From contig NZ_BMMP01000008.1 of assembly GCF_014645895.1 (NCBI RefSeq), forward strand, positions 124,001 through 188,000: 64,000 nucleotides of DNA. The letters run 5' to 3'. Under the pieces are notes generated by a model. The model was not told where the DNA came from. It saw nothing but the letters and a program-made list of their open reading frames with translations, and searched no databases. The position numbers and the translations under genes were made by a program. Positions 24,619-32,427 of this stretch are shown one piece after another. The stretch is from Streptomyces daqingensis. GTDB taxonomy: Bacteria; Actinomycetota; Actinomycetes; Streptomycetales; Streptomycetaceae. Each line of letters begins with the position of its first letter. Position 1 is the first letter of the stretch.

Positions 24619-26179
24619 CGCGCGCCGCAGGCGCGATCCCACGCCGAACGGCGAGTTGCGCGGCCTGCTCGCCGAAACCGAATGGACGCAGGAGGCGTTC
24701 GCCCGCGCCATCGGGCGGCTGGGCGCCGAAGCGGGCGTCCGGCTCAGGTACGACCGCACCTCCGTGGCGCGCTGGCTGCGGGGCAGCCGGCCCTCGCCGC
24801 AGGTACAGGGCTTCATCGCGGAAGCTCTGTCCCGGCGCCTGGGCCGGCCGGTCCCGGTCGCGCAGCTCGGCATGGGAGACGGACGCAGCGGCGGCAGGGG
24901 CCGCCGGAGCGCGGAGAGCCGCGCGGAGCCCACCGGCCGGACGTACGTCCCGGCGGCACGCCCCGCTCGTCCCGCCGACCAACTGGCCGCGCTCACCGCG
25001 GCGGTGGTGGGCCCGCCGCGAGCGGACTCCCCGCCCGCCGCCCCCTACCAGCTCACGCTCCTGAAGCAGCAGGGCCTCGCGCACAGCCGTCCGTCCGGCA
25101 GCAACCCGCCGGCGTCTCCCGCGAATTCGCCCTCCGCGGGAGAGGGCGAGGAGCACGGGGGCATCGGCGACGTGCCCACGGAGACGCCCGAGCCCCTCCG
25201 TCCGCGTCCGCCCCGGGATCACTCCCCCTCCTCCCGGGGCGGACGTCCCGCCCGTCGTACGGCGCCGGACGAGGTGGCGTCGGTGCGCGAGCACGTCCGC
25301 TTCTTCTCGCAGCAGGCCGACCGGCACGGCGGCGGCCACATCCGCACGACGCTCGCCGCCTCCCTCGCCGCGCTCGTCCGCAGGCTGCGTACCGGCGGAG
25401 AAGGGCCCCACCATCCGCAACTCGTGGCCGGGGCCGCCCGGTTGAGCTACCTGCTGGCCCGCGTCTACGCGGACGAGTACCGGCACGGACTCGCCCAGCG
25501 GGCGTTCCTCACCGCCGCCGAACTGGCGGAGGAGGGCGGCGACCCCGAGGGCGTGGCGCTGGCCCGCCGGGCGCTCAGCTCCCAGGCGCACCAGCTCGGT
25601 CACCGGCGCCAGAGCCTCGAACTGGCCGAGGCCGCCTGCGAGTCGGCGCCCGCGGGTACGGCTCCGTCGGCACGTGCCTTCCTCTACGCGGGACTCGCCG
25701 TCGCACAGGCCGGCCAGGGCCGGCGCCACCGCGCCCTGGCCGCGTTGCGCAGTGCCGAGCACGAACTGGCGCGCTCGCCCGCGGACTTGACCACGGGCCC
25801 CGAGAGCCCCGACGGCGAGCCCGTCGGCTCGTACCAGGACGCGGCCCTCCACTACCAGGCCGGCCAGGTGCGGGCGGCACTCGGCGACCGCGAGGGCGCC
25901 GTGCGCGAGCTGCGGGCCTCGCTCCGCTTCCGCCCCGAGGGCGAGTGCCGCTCCCGCGCCCTCAGCGAGGCCGAGCTGGCCGAACTGCTGCTTGCGCAGG
26001 GCCGGTTGGAGGAGGCCTGTGCCGCCTGGGAACTCTTCCTGGAGGACTCCGCCCTCATCAGGTCCGGACGCGCCCGCCGCGCCCGCGACCGCATGCCGCG
26101 GCTGCTCCGTCCGTACACGCAAGAGCCCTGCGTGCAGGGCCTGCTGACGCGGGCCGGGATGCCGCTCGGCACGCTGTGA
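24608..26179 (+). CDS. HTH regulator with TPR-like domain (NsdA-like), paralogue 2
   Basis: Protein of 523 aa. Residues about 13-80 carry the same helix-turn-helix pattern as the divergent neighbour: RLGAEAGVRLRYDRTSVARWLRG aligns almost residue for residue (split here as RLGAEAG, RYDRTSVARWL). A Pro/Arg-rich linker of about 130 residues precedes TPR-like helices with LAYLLARVYADEYRHGL-type repeats. The start at 24608 has no clear ribosome binding site and overlaps a 19-codon leader frame. The pair is best seen as an old duplication with divergent promoters. DNA targets and ligands are unknown. Confidence 0.8.
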   Translation: MQPDARRRRDPTPNGELRGLLAETEWTQEAFARAIGRLGAEAGVRLRYDRTSVARWLRGSRPSPQVQGFIAEALSRRLGRPVPVAQLGMGDGRSGGRGRRSAESRAEPTGRTYVPAARPARPADQLAALTAAVVGPPRADSPPAAPYQLTLLKQQGLAHSRPSGSNPPASPANSPSAGEGEEHGGIGDVPTETPEPLRPRPPRDHSPSSRGGRPARRTAPDEVASVREHVRFFSQQADRHGGGHIRTTLAASLAALVRRLRTGGEGPHHPQLVAGAARLSYLLARVYADEYRHGLAQRAFLTAAELAEEGGDPEGVALARRALSSQAHQLGHRRQSLELAEAACESAPAGTAPSARAFLYAGLAVAQAGQGRRHRALAALRSAEHELARSPADLTTGPESPDGEPVGSYQDAALHYQAGQVRAALGDREGAVRELRASLRFRPEGECRSRALSEAELAELLLAQGRLEEACAAWELFLEDSALIRSGRARRARDRMPRLLRPYTQEPCVQGLLTRAGMPLGTL

Positions 26180-26252
26180 GCGGAGTAAGTGCCGGACGAG
26201 CGGGGCATACCCCTCGAACACCACGAGAGCGCACGGGAAGGTACGGGGCGAG

Positions 26253-26846
26253 ATGGCCACACCCATCACAGCGAGCACCCTCCTCGAAGCCCTGAAGAAG
26301 GCGGGCGTCGAGTACGAGGAGGTGCGCGACTGGCGCAACCACAACCGCAACCACAAGGGTCCCTGGGGCCCCGTGCACGGGGTCATGATCCACCACACGG
26401 TGACCAGCGGAGCGGAGGCGACGGTCGACCTGGTCTACGACGGCCGGTCGGACCTTCCCGGCCCGCTGGCGCACGGGGTCGTCACCAAGGACGGCACCGT
26501 CCACCTCGTCGGGCACGGCCGCGCCAACCACGCGGGCCTCGGCGACGACGACGTGCTGCGCGCGGTGATCGCCGAGAAGAAGGACCTGCCGAACCCCAAC
26601 CAGGCCAACACCGACGGCAACCGCTACTTCTACGGCTTCGAGTGCGAGAACCTCGGCGACGGCGACGACCCCTGGCCGGAGAAGCAGCTCGACGCCATCG
26701 CACGCGCCGCCGCCGCGCTGTGCAAGCACCACGGCTGGAACGAGCGCTCGGTGATCGGCCACCTGGAGTGGACGGACCAGAAGGTCGACCCGCGCGGCTT
26801 CACGATGGACGAGATGCGCGAGCGCGTCGCGGAGCGGCTGAAGTAG
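26253..26846 (+). CDS. N-acetylmuramoyl-L-alanine amidase (Amidase_2/PGRP)
   Basis: Zinc amidase of 197 aa that cleaves the MurNAc-L-Ala bond of peptidoglycan. Probable zinc ligands are H47 in MIHHTV, H170 in IGHLEW and D179 in KVDPRGF; the GFECEN segment supplies another conserved polar site. There is no signal peptide or cell-wall-binding module, as in phage endolysins, but no other phage gene is near. It may act after lysis or leave by a non-classical route. The start ATG 26253 has AAGG at 26239-26242 and GGGGCGAG at 26245-26252. Confidence 0.88.
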   Translation: MATPITASTLLEALKKAGVEYEEVRDWRNHNRNHKGPWGPVHGVMIHHTVTSGAEATVDLVYDGRSDLPGPLAHGVVTKDGTVHLVGHGRANHAGLGDDDVLRAVIAEKKDLPNPNQANTDGNRYFYGFECENLGDGDDPWPEKQLDAIARAAAALCKHHGWNERSVIGHLEWTDQKVDPRGFTMDEMRERVAERLK

Positions 26847-26883
26847 CGGAACCCCGCGGGGCCGGCAGCGCGACAATGGAGCC

Positions 26884-27867
26884 GTGAACAGCAGCGCGCC
26901 CGCCCCACAGCCCCCGCCGCAGCGCGTCCCGGCCCCCTCCGACGGGGGCGGGGACGCGCTGCTCGCCGCTCTCCGCCCCGCACCCGTGCTGCCCTCGCCC
27001 GTACAGGAGCTCGACGACGCACGCTTCGCGCGGCGCGGCGTGCGTCTGCTTCTCAAGCGCGACGATCTGATCCACCCCGCCCTTCCGGGCAACAAATGGC
27101 GAAAACTCGCCCCTAATCTGCGTGACGCGCTCGATTCCGGAGCCGGCACGCTCCTCACGTTCGGCGGCGCCTACTCCAACCACCTGCGCGCCACCGCCGC
27201 CGCGGGACGCATGCTCGGGCTCGCGACAGTGGGCGTCGTGCGGGGCGACGAACTGGCGCACCGCCCGCTCAACAGCTCCCTCGCCGGGTGCGCCGCCGAC
27301 GGCATGCGCCTGCACTTCGTCTCCCGTTCCGCCTACCGGCACCGCGGCGAGCCCGAGTTCCTCGCCCGGCTCCGCGACGACCTGGGACTCCCCGGCGGGG
27401 AGGGCGCCCTCGTCATCCCCGAGGGCGGCAGCAACCCCCTTGCCGTACAGGGCTGTACGGAACTGGGCCGCGAGCTGCGCGGCCGCGCCGACGTCGCGGC
27501 CGTCGCCTGCGGCACCGGCGGCACCCTGGCGGGCCTCGCGGCCGGACTGTCGCCCGGCCAGAGCGCGCTGGGCGTCCCCGTGCTGCGCGGCGGCTTCCTC
27601 ACCGATGAGATACGTGACCTGCAACGATCGGCGTTCGGCGGTCCGAGGGGCGACTGGCGCCTGGACGGGCGCTTCCACTTCGGCGGCTACGCCCGCACCG
27701 CTCCCGAGCTGACCGGCTTCGCCGCCGACTTCGCCGGGCGGCACGGCCTGCCGCCCCTGGAGACGGTCTACGTCGCCAAGCTGCTCTTCGGCCTCACGAC
27801 CCTCGCCGAGGAGGGGGCGTTCGCCCGCGGCACGACCGTCGCGGCCGTCGTCACAGCGCGGGGTTAG
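26884..27867 (+). CDS. 1-aminocyclopropane-1-carboxylate deaminase / D-cysteine desulfhydrase family
   Basis: PLP enzyme of 327 aa, fold type II. The pyridoxal lysine is K71 in PGNKWRKL, and FGGAYSNHLRATAAAG follows. The phosphate-binding loop is probably CGTGGTLAG. This family splits into ACC deaminase and D-cysteine desulfhydrase (DcyD-like), which share the motif; the distinguishing residues are not assigned here. The start is GTG 26884 with GGAG three nt upstream. It is followed nine nt later by the acetyltransferase gene, so co-transcription is likely. Confidence 0.82.
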   Translation: MNSSAPAPQPPPQRVPAPSDGGGDALLAALRPAPVLPSPVQELDDARFARRGVRLLLKRDDLIHPALPGNKWRKLAPNLRDALDSGAGTLLTFGGAYSNHLRATAAAGRMLGLATVGVVRGDELAHRPLNSSLAGCAADGMRLHFVSRSAYRHRGEPEFLARLRDDLGLPGGEGALVIPEGGSNPLAVQGCTELGRELRGRADVAAVACGTGGTLAGLAAGLSPGQSALGVPVLRGGFLTDEIRDLQRSAFGGPRGDWRLDGRFHFGGYARTAPELTGFAADFAGRHGLPPLETVYVAKLLFGLTTLAEEGAFARGTTVAAVVTARG

Positions 27868-27876
27868 CCTTGCCGC

Positions 27877-28362
27877 ATGATCAGATCCGCCGTCCCCGCC
27901 GACGTGCCGGCCATCCACGCGATGATCCGCGAACTGGCCGAGTACGAAAGGGCGCTGGAGCATGCGCGAGCCACCGAGGAACAGCTGCACGACGCCCTCT
28001 TCTGCGAACACCCCGCCGTCTTCGCACTGATCGCCGAGACGGACACGGAGAGTGACACCGTCGGTTTCGCTCTGTGGTTCCGCAATTTCTCTACTTGGAC
28101 GGGCACTCACGGTGTGTATCTGGAAGACCTCTACGTACGCCCCTCCGCTCGCGGTGCGGGACACGGCAGGGAACTGCTTTCAGCCCTTGCCGGAATCTGT
28201 GTCGAACGGGGTTATGAACGCTTCGAGTGGTGGGTATTGGACTGGAACGACCCCTCTATCGGTTTTTACAGATCTCTCGGGGCCGAACCGATGGAGGACT
28301 GGACGGTCTTCCGCATGTCCGGAGAGCCGCTGCACGCACTGGCGGGTGTCAACGCAGCGTAA
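27877..28362 (+). CDS. GNAT N-acetyltransferase, diamine/spermidine acetyltransferase-like
   Basis: Acetyltransferase of 161 aa. The pattern FSTWTGTHGVYLEDLYVRP, then RGAGHGRELL, and WWVLDWNDPSIGFYRSLGA is that of the SAT1/PaiA-like polyamine branch of GNAT enzymes. Acetyl-CoA binds at the R/Q-x-x-G-x-G/A loop (ARGAGHG). The start ATG is nine nt after the deaminase stop. The second half of the gene is noticeably less GC-rich than its neighbours. The substrate could be a diamine, thialysine or another small amine. Confidence 0.85.
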   Translation: MIRSAVPADVPAIHAMIRELAEYERALEHARATEEQLHDALFCEHPAVFALIAETDTESDTVGFALWFRNFSTWTGTHGVYLEDLYVRPSARGAGHGRELLSALAGICVERGYERFEWWVLDWNDPSIGFYRSLGAEPMEDWTVFRMSGEPLHALAGVNAA

Positions 28363-28405
28363 CCACTTCGGATTCACGACCTCCGACCCCTAGCCACAGA
28401 CAGTG

Positions 28406-28424
28406 CCCATATGTTTACTATGGG
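28406..28424. promoter_or_regulatory. Inverted repeat upstream of the anti-sigma/sigma operon
   Basis: CCCATA (28406-28411) and TATGGG (28419-28424) form a 6-bp inverted repeat with GTTTAC-containing spacer in an AT-rich patch, 190 nt before the first gene. It could be an operator or part of a promoter; S. coelicolor has several promoters here. Binder unknown. Confidence 0.4.
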
Positions 28425-28529
28425 TGACGCTCGTGGGCTGGGGCGCCGTAGATCCGTGCGGGCGACATCTGGTCGCGGATCGCGATAGCGTCGCAGGCGA
28501 ACCATCGACAGAGTCAGGCCGTTGGTTCT

Positions 28530-28548
28530 CCGTGGAAGAGATCCACGG
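28530..28548. repeat. Inverted repeat in the leader of the anti-sigma/sigma operon
   Basis: CCGTGGA at 28530-28536 and TCCACGG at 28542-28548 surround AGAGA. It is a potential hairpin in the mRNA leader or an operator, 70 nt before the anti-sigma start. The remaining 255-nt intergenic sequence shows nothing else clear. Confidence 0.45.
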
Positions 28549-28617
28549 CTGCGCGGCGGACCGCGCACGCGCAACAGCGAACGAGCCGAACCGGCTTGTG
28601 CCACCTTGGAGGTGAGG

Positions 28618-29040
28618 GTGTCCCAGATCGCAGGTGAGCCCGTGGGGCAGGACGGACAGGACTTCGTCGAGGTCCGGTTGCCCGCGGCGGGTGCCTATCT
28701 GTCGGTGCTGCGTACGGCCACTGCCGGACTCGCAGCCCGCTTGGACTTCACCCTCGACGAGATCGAGGATCTGCGGATCGCCGTGGACGAGGCGTGCGCG
28801 ATCCTCCTCCAGCAAGCGGTGCCGGGCTCCGTTCTCAGCTGTGTCTTCCGGCTCGTGGGCGACTCCCTCCGGGTCACCGTGTCGGCGCCCACGACCGACG
28901 GCCGGGCCCCTGAACGCGACACCTTCGCCTGGACTGTGCTCTCAGCCCTGGCCGGCGAGGTGGATTCGGCTGTCTCCGACGACCGTACGGTCAGCATCAG
29001 CCTGCACAAGAAGCGCGGTGCCGGCCCCGGAGCGCCGTGA
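28618..29040 (+). CDS. ushX: RsbW-like anti-sigma factor with degenerate ATP-binding site
   Basis: Anti-sigma factor of 140 aa that should bind the SigB-type sigma factor encoded next to it. The HATPase fold is recognisable in EIEDLRIAVDEACAILLQ, but the N-box Asn expected four residues after E58 is Ile62, and no Gly-rich G2 loop is seen. It therefore may not act as a kinase, unlike RsbW/SpoIIAB. The start is GTG 28618 with GGAGG five nt upstream. It overlaps the sigma gene by GTGA. It matches from memory the S. coelicolor partner of SigH (UshX/PrsH). Confidence 0.85.
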   Translation: MSQIAGEPVGQDGQDFVEVRLPAAGAYLSVLRTATAGLAARLDFTLDEIEDLRIAVDEACAILLQQAVPGSVLSCVFRLVGDSLRVTVSAPTTDGRAPERDTFAWTVLSALAGEVDSAVSDDRTVSISLHKKRGAGPGAP

Positions 29041-30017
29041 CCGCGCACGAGGCACGGGAGCATGGGGCCGGTCGCATCGGTGCGGCGGCCGACCCGGTCG
29101 TGCCCGAGCAGGCCAGACCGCACCCCGCCGACCCCACCAGTCAGCCGGAGCAGGCAGAGCGGGCGGACGCGATGGAAATGCAGCAGCAAGAGACCCAGGG
29201 CCACGGGTCCGGCCAGCACGGCGCCCGTGCGGCGCGGGCCACCCAGTTCGCGCAGTTCGACCCGCGGGACCGCAGCGGGGCGCGCGCCATGTTCATCGCG
29301 CTGCGCAACCTGCCCGACGGCTCTCCCGAGCGCGCCGAGCTGCGCAACCATCTGGTGCGTATGCACCTCCCCCTCGTGGAGCATCTGGCCCGCCGCTTCC
29401 GCAACCGCGGCGAGCCCCTCGACGACCTGACCCAGGTGGCGACGATCGGCCTGATCAAGTCCGTCGACCGCTTCGACCCGGAGCGCGGGGTGGAGTTCTC
29501 CACGTACGCCACCCCGACCGTGGTCGGCGAGATCAAGCGCCACTTCCGCGACAAGGGCTGGGCCGTCCGCGTCCCGCGGCGCCTTCAGGAGCTGCGGCTG
29601 TCTCTCACGTCGGCCACTGCCGAGCTCTCCCAACTGCACGGCAGGGCACCGACAGTTCACGAACTGGCGCAGCGCCTGTCGATCTCCGAGGAAGAGGTGC
29701 TCGAGGGCCTGGAGTCCGCGAACGCCTACAGCACGCTCTCCCTGGACGTCCCCGACACTGACGACGAATCCCCAGCTGTCGCCGACACCCTGGGCGCCGA
29801 GGACGACGCGCTCGAGGGCGTCGAGTACCGCGAATCACTCAAACCGCTGCTCGAGGAGCTGCCGCCGCGGGAGAAGAAGATCCTGCTGCTGCGCTTCTTC
29901 GGCAACATGACCCAGTCGCAGATCGCGCAGGAGGTCGGCATCTCCCAGATGCACGTCTCCCGTCTGCTGGCCCGCACGCTGGCCCAGCTGCGCGACCGGC
30001 TGCTCGTGGAGGAATAG
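29037..30017 (+). CDS. sigH: SigB/SigF-type RNA polymerase sigma factor (SigH-like)
   Basis: Stress sigma factor of 326 aa. An N-terminal extension of about 75 residues (Gln/Gly/His-rich) precedes region 2 (DDLTQVATIGLIKSVDRFDP and VEFSTYATPTVVGEIKRHF), region 3 near residue 200 and region 4 ending LLARTLAQLRDRL. This is the general-stress SigB/F/G class, one of several in streptomycetes. The GTG start overlaps the anti-sigma stop by four nt, so stoichiometric co-translation is likely. In S. coelicolor the homologue acts in osmotic stress and development and is made in several forms from alternative starts. Here M46 (ADAMEMQ) is a candidate internal start. Confidence 0.92.
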   Translation: MTAHEAREHGAGRIGAAADPVVPEQARPHPADPTSQPEQAERADAMEMQQQETQGHGSGQHGARAARATQFAQFDPRDRSGARAMFIALRNLPDGSPERAELRNHLVRMHLPLVEHLARRFRNRGEPLDDLTQVATIGLIKSVDRFDPERGVEFSTYATPTVVGEIKRHFRDKGWAVRVPRRLQELRLSLTSATAELSQLHGRAPTVHELAQRLSISEEEVLEGLESANAYSTLSLDVPDTDDESPAVADTLGAEDDALEGVEYRESLKPLLEELPPREKKILLLRFFGNMTQSQIAQEVGISQMHVSRLLARTLAQLRDRLLVEE

Positions 30018-30044
30018 ACCGGCACAGCCAGCACCACGCCAGTA

Positions 30045-30102
30045 GCGCGCGTCCATCCATATCCATGGGTGGACGCGCGCCGTGTGTGCCACGGCACACA
30101 CG
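30045..30102. terminator. Two tandem hairpins between convergent genes
   Basis: The first hairpin has 11-bp arms 30045-30055 and 30070-30080. The second has 10-bp arms 30081-30090 and 30093-30102. They abut and lie between the sigma gene and a converging membrane-protein gene; a bidirectional terminator is likely. Confidence 0.75.
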
Positions 30103-30146
30103 AATACGCGGCGGAGGGTCCGGCCGTGATGCCTTGCTGCGCCGCC

Positions 30147-30566
30147 TCAGGCGTCGCGCGGCCCGATGCCCAGCGCCTCGGTCGCCGTCGGGTTGATCAG
30201 GCAGCCGAGAACCACCGCGCCGGTCAGCGCGATCACGACGCCTCCGGCCACCCAGACCCCGCCGTTCTGCGCCATCTGGTAGCCCGAGGGCAGTGCGATC
30301 AACTGCACCATCATCGAGGGGCCGCGGCTCCAGCGGCGGCGCAGCCACAGGCCACGCGCCGCGGCCAGCGGCAGTACGGACAGCGCAAGCACCGTCAGCG
30401 CCATGGTGACCGCCTGGACCATCCCGTCCGGCTCGTCCGTCGCCAGCATCACGAGCGACGTCACGCCGAAGGCGGCCACGACCACACCCTCCAGGGCGGT
30501 CAGCACAGCGGCTGTCGTGAGCCGTCGAGGACGGCCGGCGGCGGAGGTCTCGTTGACTGCTGACAC
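30147..30566 (-). CDS. Small integral membrane protein, four predicted helices
   Basis: Protein of 139 aa with hydrophobic segments around TAAVLTALEGVVVAAFGV, VTMALTVLALSVLPLAAA, a weaker LIALPSGYQMAQ stretch and VWVAGGVVIALTGAVVLGCL. No domain name could be assigned; such a four-helix protein lies at this locus in other streptomycetes. The start chosen is GTG 30566, whose preceding ribosome binding site is poor, so it might be leaderless. It converges on the sigma operon and is divergent from the lipid kinase gene. Confidence 0.7.
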   Translation of the reverse strand: MSAVNETSAAGRPRRLTTAAVLTALEGVVVAAFGVTSLVMLATDEPDGMVQAVTMALTVLALSVLPLAAARGLWLRRRWSRGPSMMVQLIALPSGYQMAQNGGVWVAGGVVIALTGAVVLGCLINPTATEALGIGPRDA

Positions 30567-30657
30567 AGGAGCAGCGTAGCCCTCCCCAAGGGCCGGTTCG
30601 AAAGGCCCGTGCGCACACCCCCTGTGGCTGCCGCGGCCGATGAGTACGCTGCACCCC

Positions 30658-31626
30658 ATGCGCGCTCTCCTCGTGGTCAATCCGGTTGCCACCACCACCA
30701 GCCTGCGTACGCGTGAGGTCATCACGCATGCGCTGGCCAGTGACCTCAAACTGGACGTGGCGACCACGGAATCACGCGGCCACGCACGTGAACTCGCCCG
30801 TCTCGCGGCCCAGAACGGCGAGACGGAGCTGGTCATCGGCCTCGGCGGCGACGGCACCGTCAACGAGATCGTCAACGGCCTGCTGCACGACGGCCCGGCC
30901 CCGGAGCGCCTGCCCCGCCTCGCCGTCGTTCCCGGGGGTTCCACCAACGTCTTCGCCCGCGCCCTGGGTCTGCCCAACGACGCCGTCGAGGCGACGGGCG
31001 CGCTGCTGAACGCGATCGAGTCGCGCAGCGAACGCACGATCGGCCTTGGCCTGGCGTCCGGCGTGCCCGGCACCGACGACGCGGGAGTACGGCCGCGCTG
31101 GTTCACCTTCTGCGCGGGCCTCGGGTTCGACGCCGGAGTGGTCGGCCGGGTCGAACAGCAGCGTGAGCGGGGAAAGCGGTCCACCCATGCTCTGTATGTG
31201 CGGCAGGTGATGCGGCAGTTCCTGAAGGAGCAGCACCGCAGCCAGGGCACGATCACGCTGGAGCGGGAGGGCGAGGCACCCGTCGAGGACCTGGTGCTCT
31301 CCATAGTCTGCAACACCTCCCCCTGGACTTTCCTGGGCAACAAGCCCGTCTACGCCACCCCTCAGGCGTCTTTCGACACCGCCCTCGACGTGCTCGGTCT
31401 CTCCCGCCTCACCCCTCTCGCGGTGAGCCGCTACGGGACCCAGCTGCTGACGTCCAGCCCCAGGCGCGGACCTCGCGGTAGACACGCGGTAACCCTGCAC
31501 GACTTGATGGACTTCACCTTGCATTCGCAGGCGCCACTGCCGTTTCAGATGGACGGTGACCACCTGGGAGTGCGGACAAGTGTGAAGTTCACAGGTGTAC
31601 GCCGTGCACTGCGTGTGATTGCTTAA
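30658..31626 (+). CDS. Diacylglycerol/lipid kinase family protein
   Basis: Lipid kinase of 322 aa. The nucleotide-binding GGDGTVNE motif is at residues 63-70 and PGGSTN at 92-97; the remainder matches the YegS/BmrU-type C-terminal sandwich. It phosphorylates a membrane diacylglycerol or related lipid; which one is unknown. ATG 30658 is preferred over an upstream in-frame ATG because the protein then begins MRALLVVNP, the typical strand. It stands upstream of wblE in the same direction, separated by a hairpin and 317 nt. Confidence 0.87.
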   Translation: MRALLVVNPVATTTSLRTREVITHALASDLKLDVATTESRGHARELARLAAQNGETELVIGLGGDGTVNEIVNGLLHDGPAPERLPRLAVVPGGSTNVFARALGLPNDAVEATGALLNAIESRSERTIGLGLASGVPGTDDAGVRPRWFTFCAGLGFDAGVVGRVEQQRERGKRSTHALYVRQVMRQFLKEQHRSQGTITLEREGEAPVEDLVLSIVCNTSPWTFLGNKPVYATPQASFDTALDVLGLSRLTPLAVSRYGTQLLTSSPRRGPRGRHAVTLHDLMDFTLHSQAPLPFQMDGDHLGVRTSVKFTGVRRALRVIA

Positions 31627-31943
31627 GTGGAAGTCGCGAAAGTCCTTTCACTCGAACGTTTAAACCAGGGTGCACCCCCTGGAAGTACGACTGTGAGTGA
31701 GTCGACACCAAGGATTCAAAAAAAACTTTCCTGAGGGGGTTGTATCCGCCGCCGAGGTTTGCGAGTCTCTTCATGGCGATCGGGACGGCCCCTCACGGCG
31801 GCCCCCAGACGCCCGAATCCTCCCTCTCATTTCCGCTGGGACCCGTATCACAGTTGAACGGCGCCCCTTCCCTTGCGAGGGGATTCGTGAAAGCGTTCAC
31901 ATTCACAAGCATCAGCACCAACCCACGAGGAGAGGTAGCAGCC
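31627..31943 (+). promoter_or_regulatory. wblE leader region: hairpin and CRP-like box
   Basis: This 317-nt gap contains the hairpin CCAGGG (31665-31670)/CCCTGG (31677-31682), which may end the lipid kinase transcript. A run of eight A occurs near 31724, unusual at this GC content. GTGA (31887-31890), N6, TCAC (31897-31900) is an exact match to the GTGA-N6-TCAC CRP core, ending 43 nt before the wblE start. Promoter boxes are not assigned. No further gene is supported. Confidence 0.55.
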
Positions 31944-32207
31944 ATGGACTGGCGTCACAACGCCGTTTGCCGCGAGGAAGACCCCGAGCTGTTCTTCCCC
32001 ATCGGCAACACCGGTCCTGCGCTGCTGCAGATCGAGGAAGCGAAGGCCGTCTGCCGCCGCTGCCCCGTTATGGAGCAGTGCCTGCAGTGGGCCCTGGAGT
32101 CCGGTCAGGACTCCGGTGTCTGGGGTGGCCTCAGCGAGGACGAGCGCCGCGCGATGAAGCGCCGCGCCGCTCGCAACCGGGCGCGGAACAACGCCGCGAC
32201 CGCTTGA
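31944..32207 (+). CDS. wblE: WhiB-family iron-sulfur regulator, WblE/WhiB1 type
   Basis: Transcription factor of 87 aa that binds a 4Fe-4S cluster through C9, C37, C40 and C46. The GVWGG turn and the basic helix (MKRRAARNRARNN) follow in the expected order. It is the short WblE/WhiB1 type, which in mycobacteria binds the principal sigma factor and is essential. The ATG at 31944 with GAGGAGAGG upstream is preferred; longer in-frame starts lack support. A putative CRP site lies upstream, as for M. tuberculosis whiB1. The end is marked by a hairpin at 32290-32322. Confidence 0.95.
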   Translation: MDWRHNAVCREEDPELFFPIGNTGPALLQIEEAKAVCRRCPVMEQCLQWALESGQDSGVWGGLSEDERRAMKRRAARNRARNNAATA

Positions 32208-32289
32208 GCCTGACGCTCACACCCCGCCGATCGCTGCATCCCGAGCCGCAGCGCGCAGTGCCGAGACGCGCACCGCGTAATCAAAGGCC

Positions 32290-32322
32290 TTGAGCCCCTC
32301 GTCCCACCGGACAGGGGCTCAA
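32290..32322. terminator. Terminator between wblE and the kinase gene
   Basis: TTGAGCCCCT at 32290-32299 pairs perfectly with AGGGGCTCAA at 32313-32322, and the flanking bases extend the stem. It lies between convergent genes. Confidence 0.75.
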
Positions 32323-32427
32323 CGCCTGTTCGGGCGCGGTTGCGGCAGCCGCGGCTCCGGCAGGAGCGCGTACCTCCGCCCCGCTCCGTGCGTGACGCTT
32401 CCCACCTGCCGCGGCGGAACCGCGCGT

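Noticed and set aside
26253..26846. Prophage remnant suggested by the endolysin-like amidase
   Set aside because: No integrase, structural or other phage gene is adjacent; neighbours are ordinary metabolic genes.
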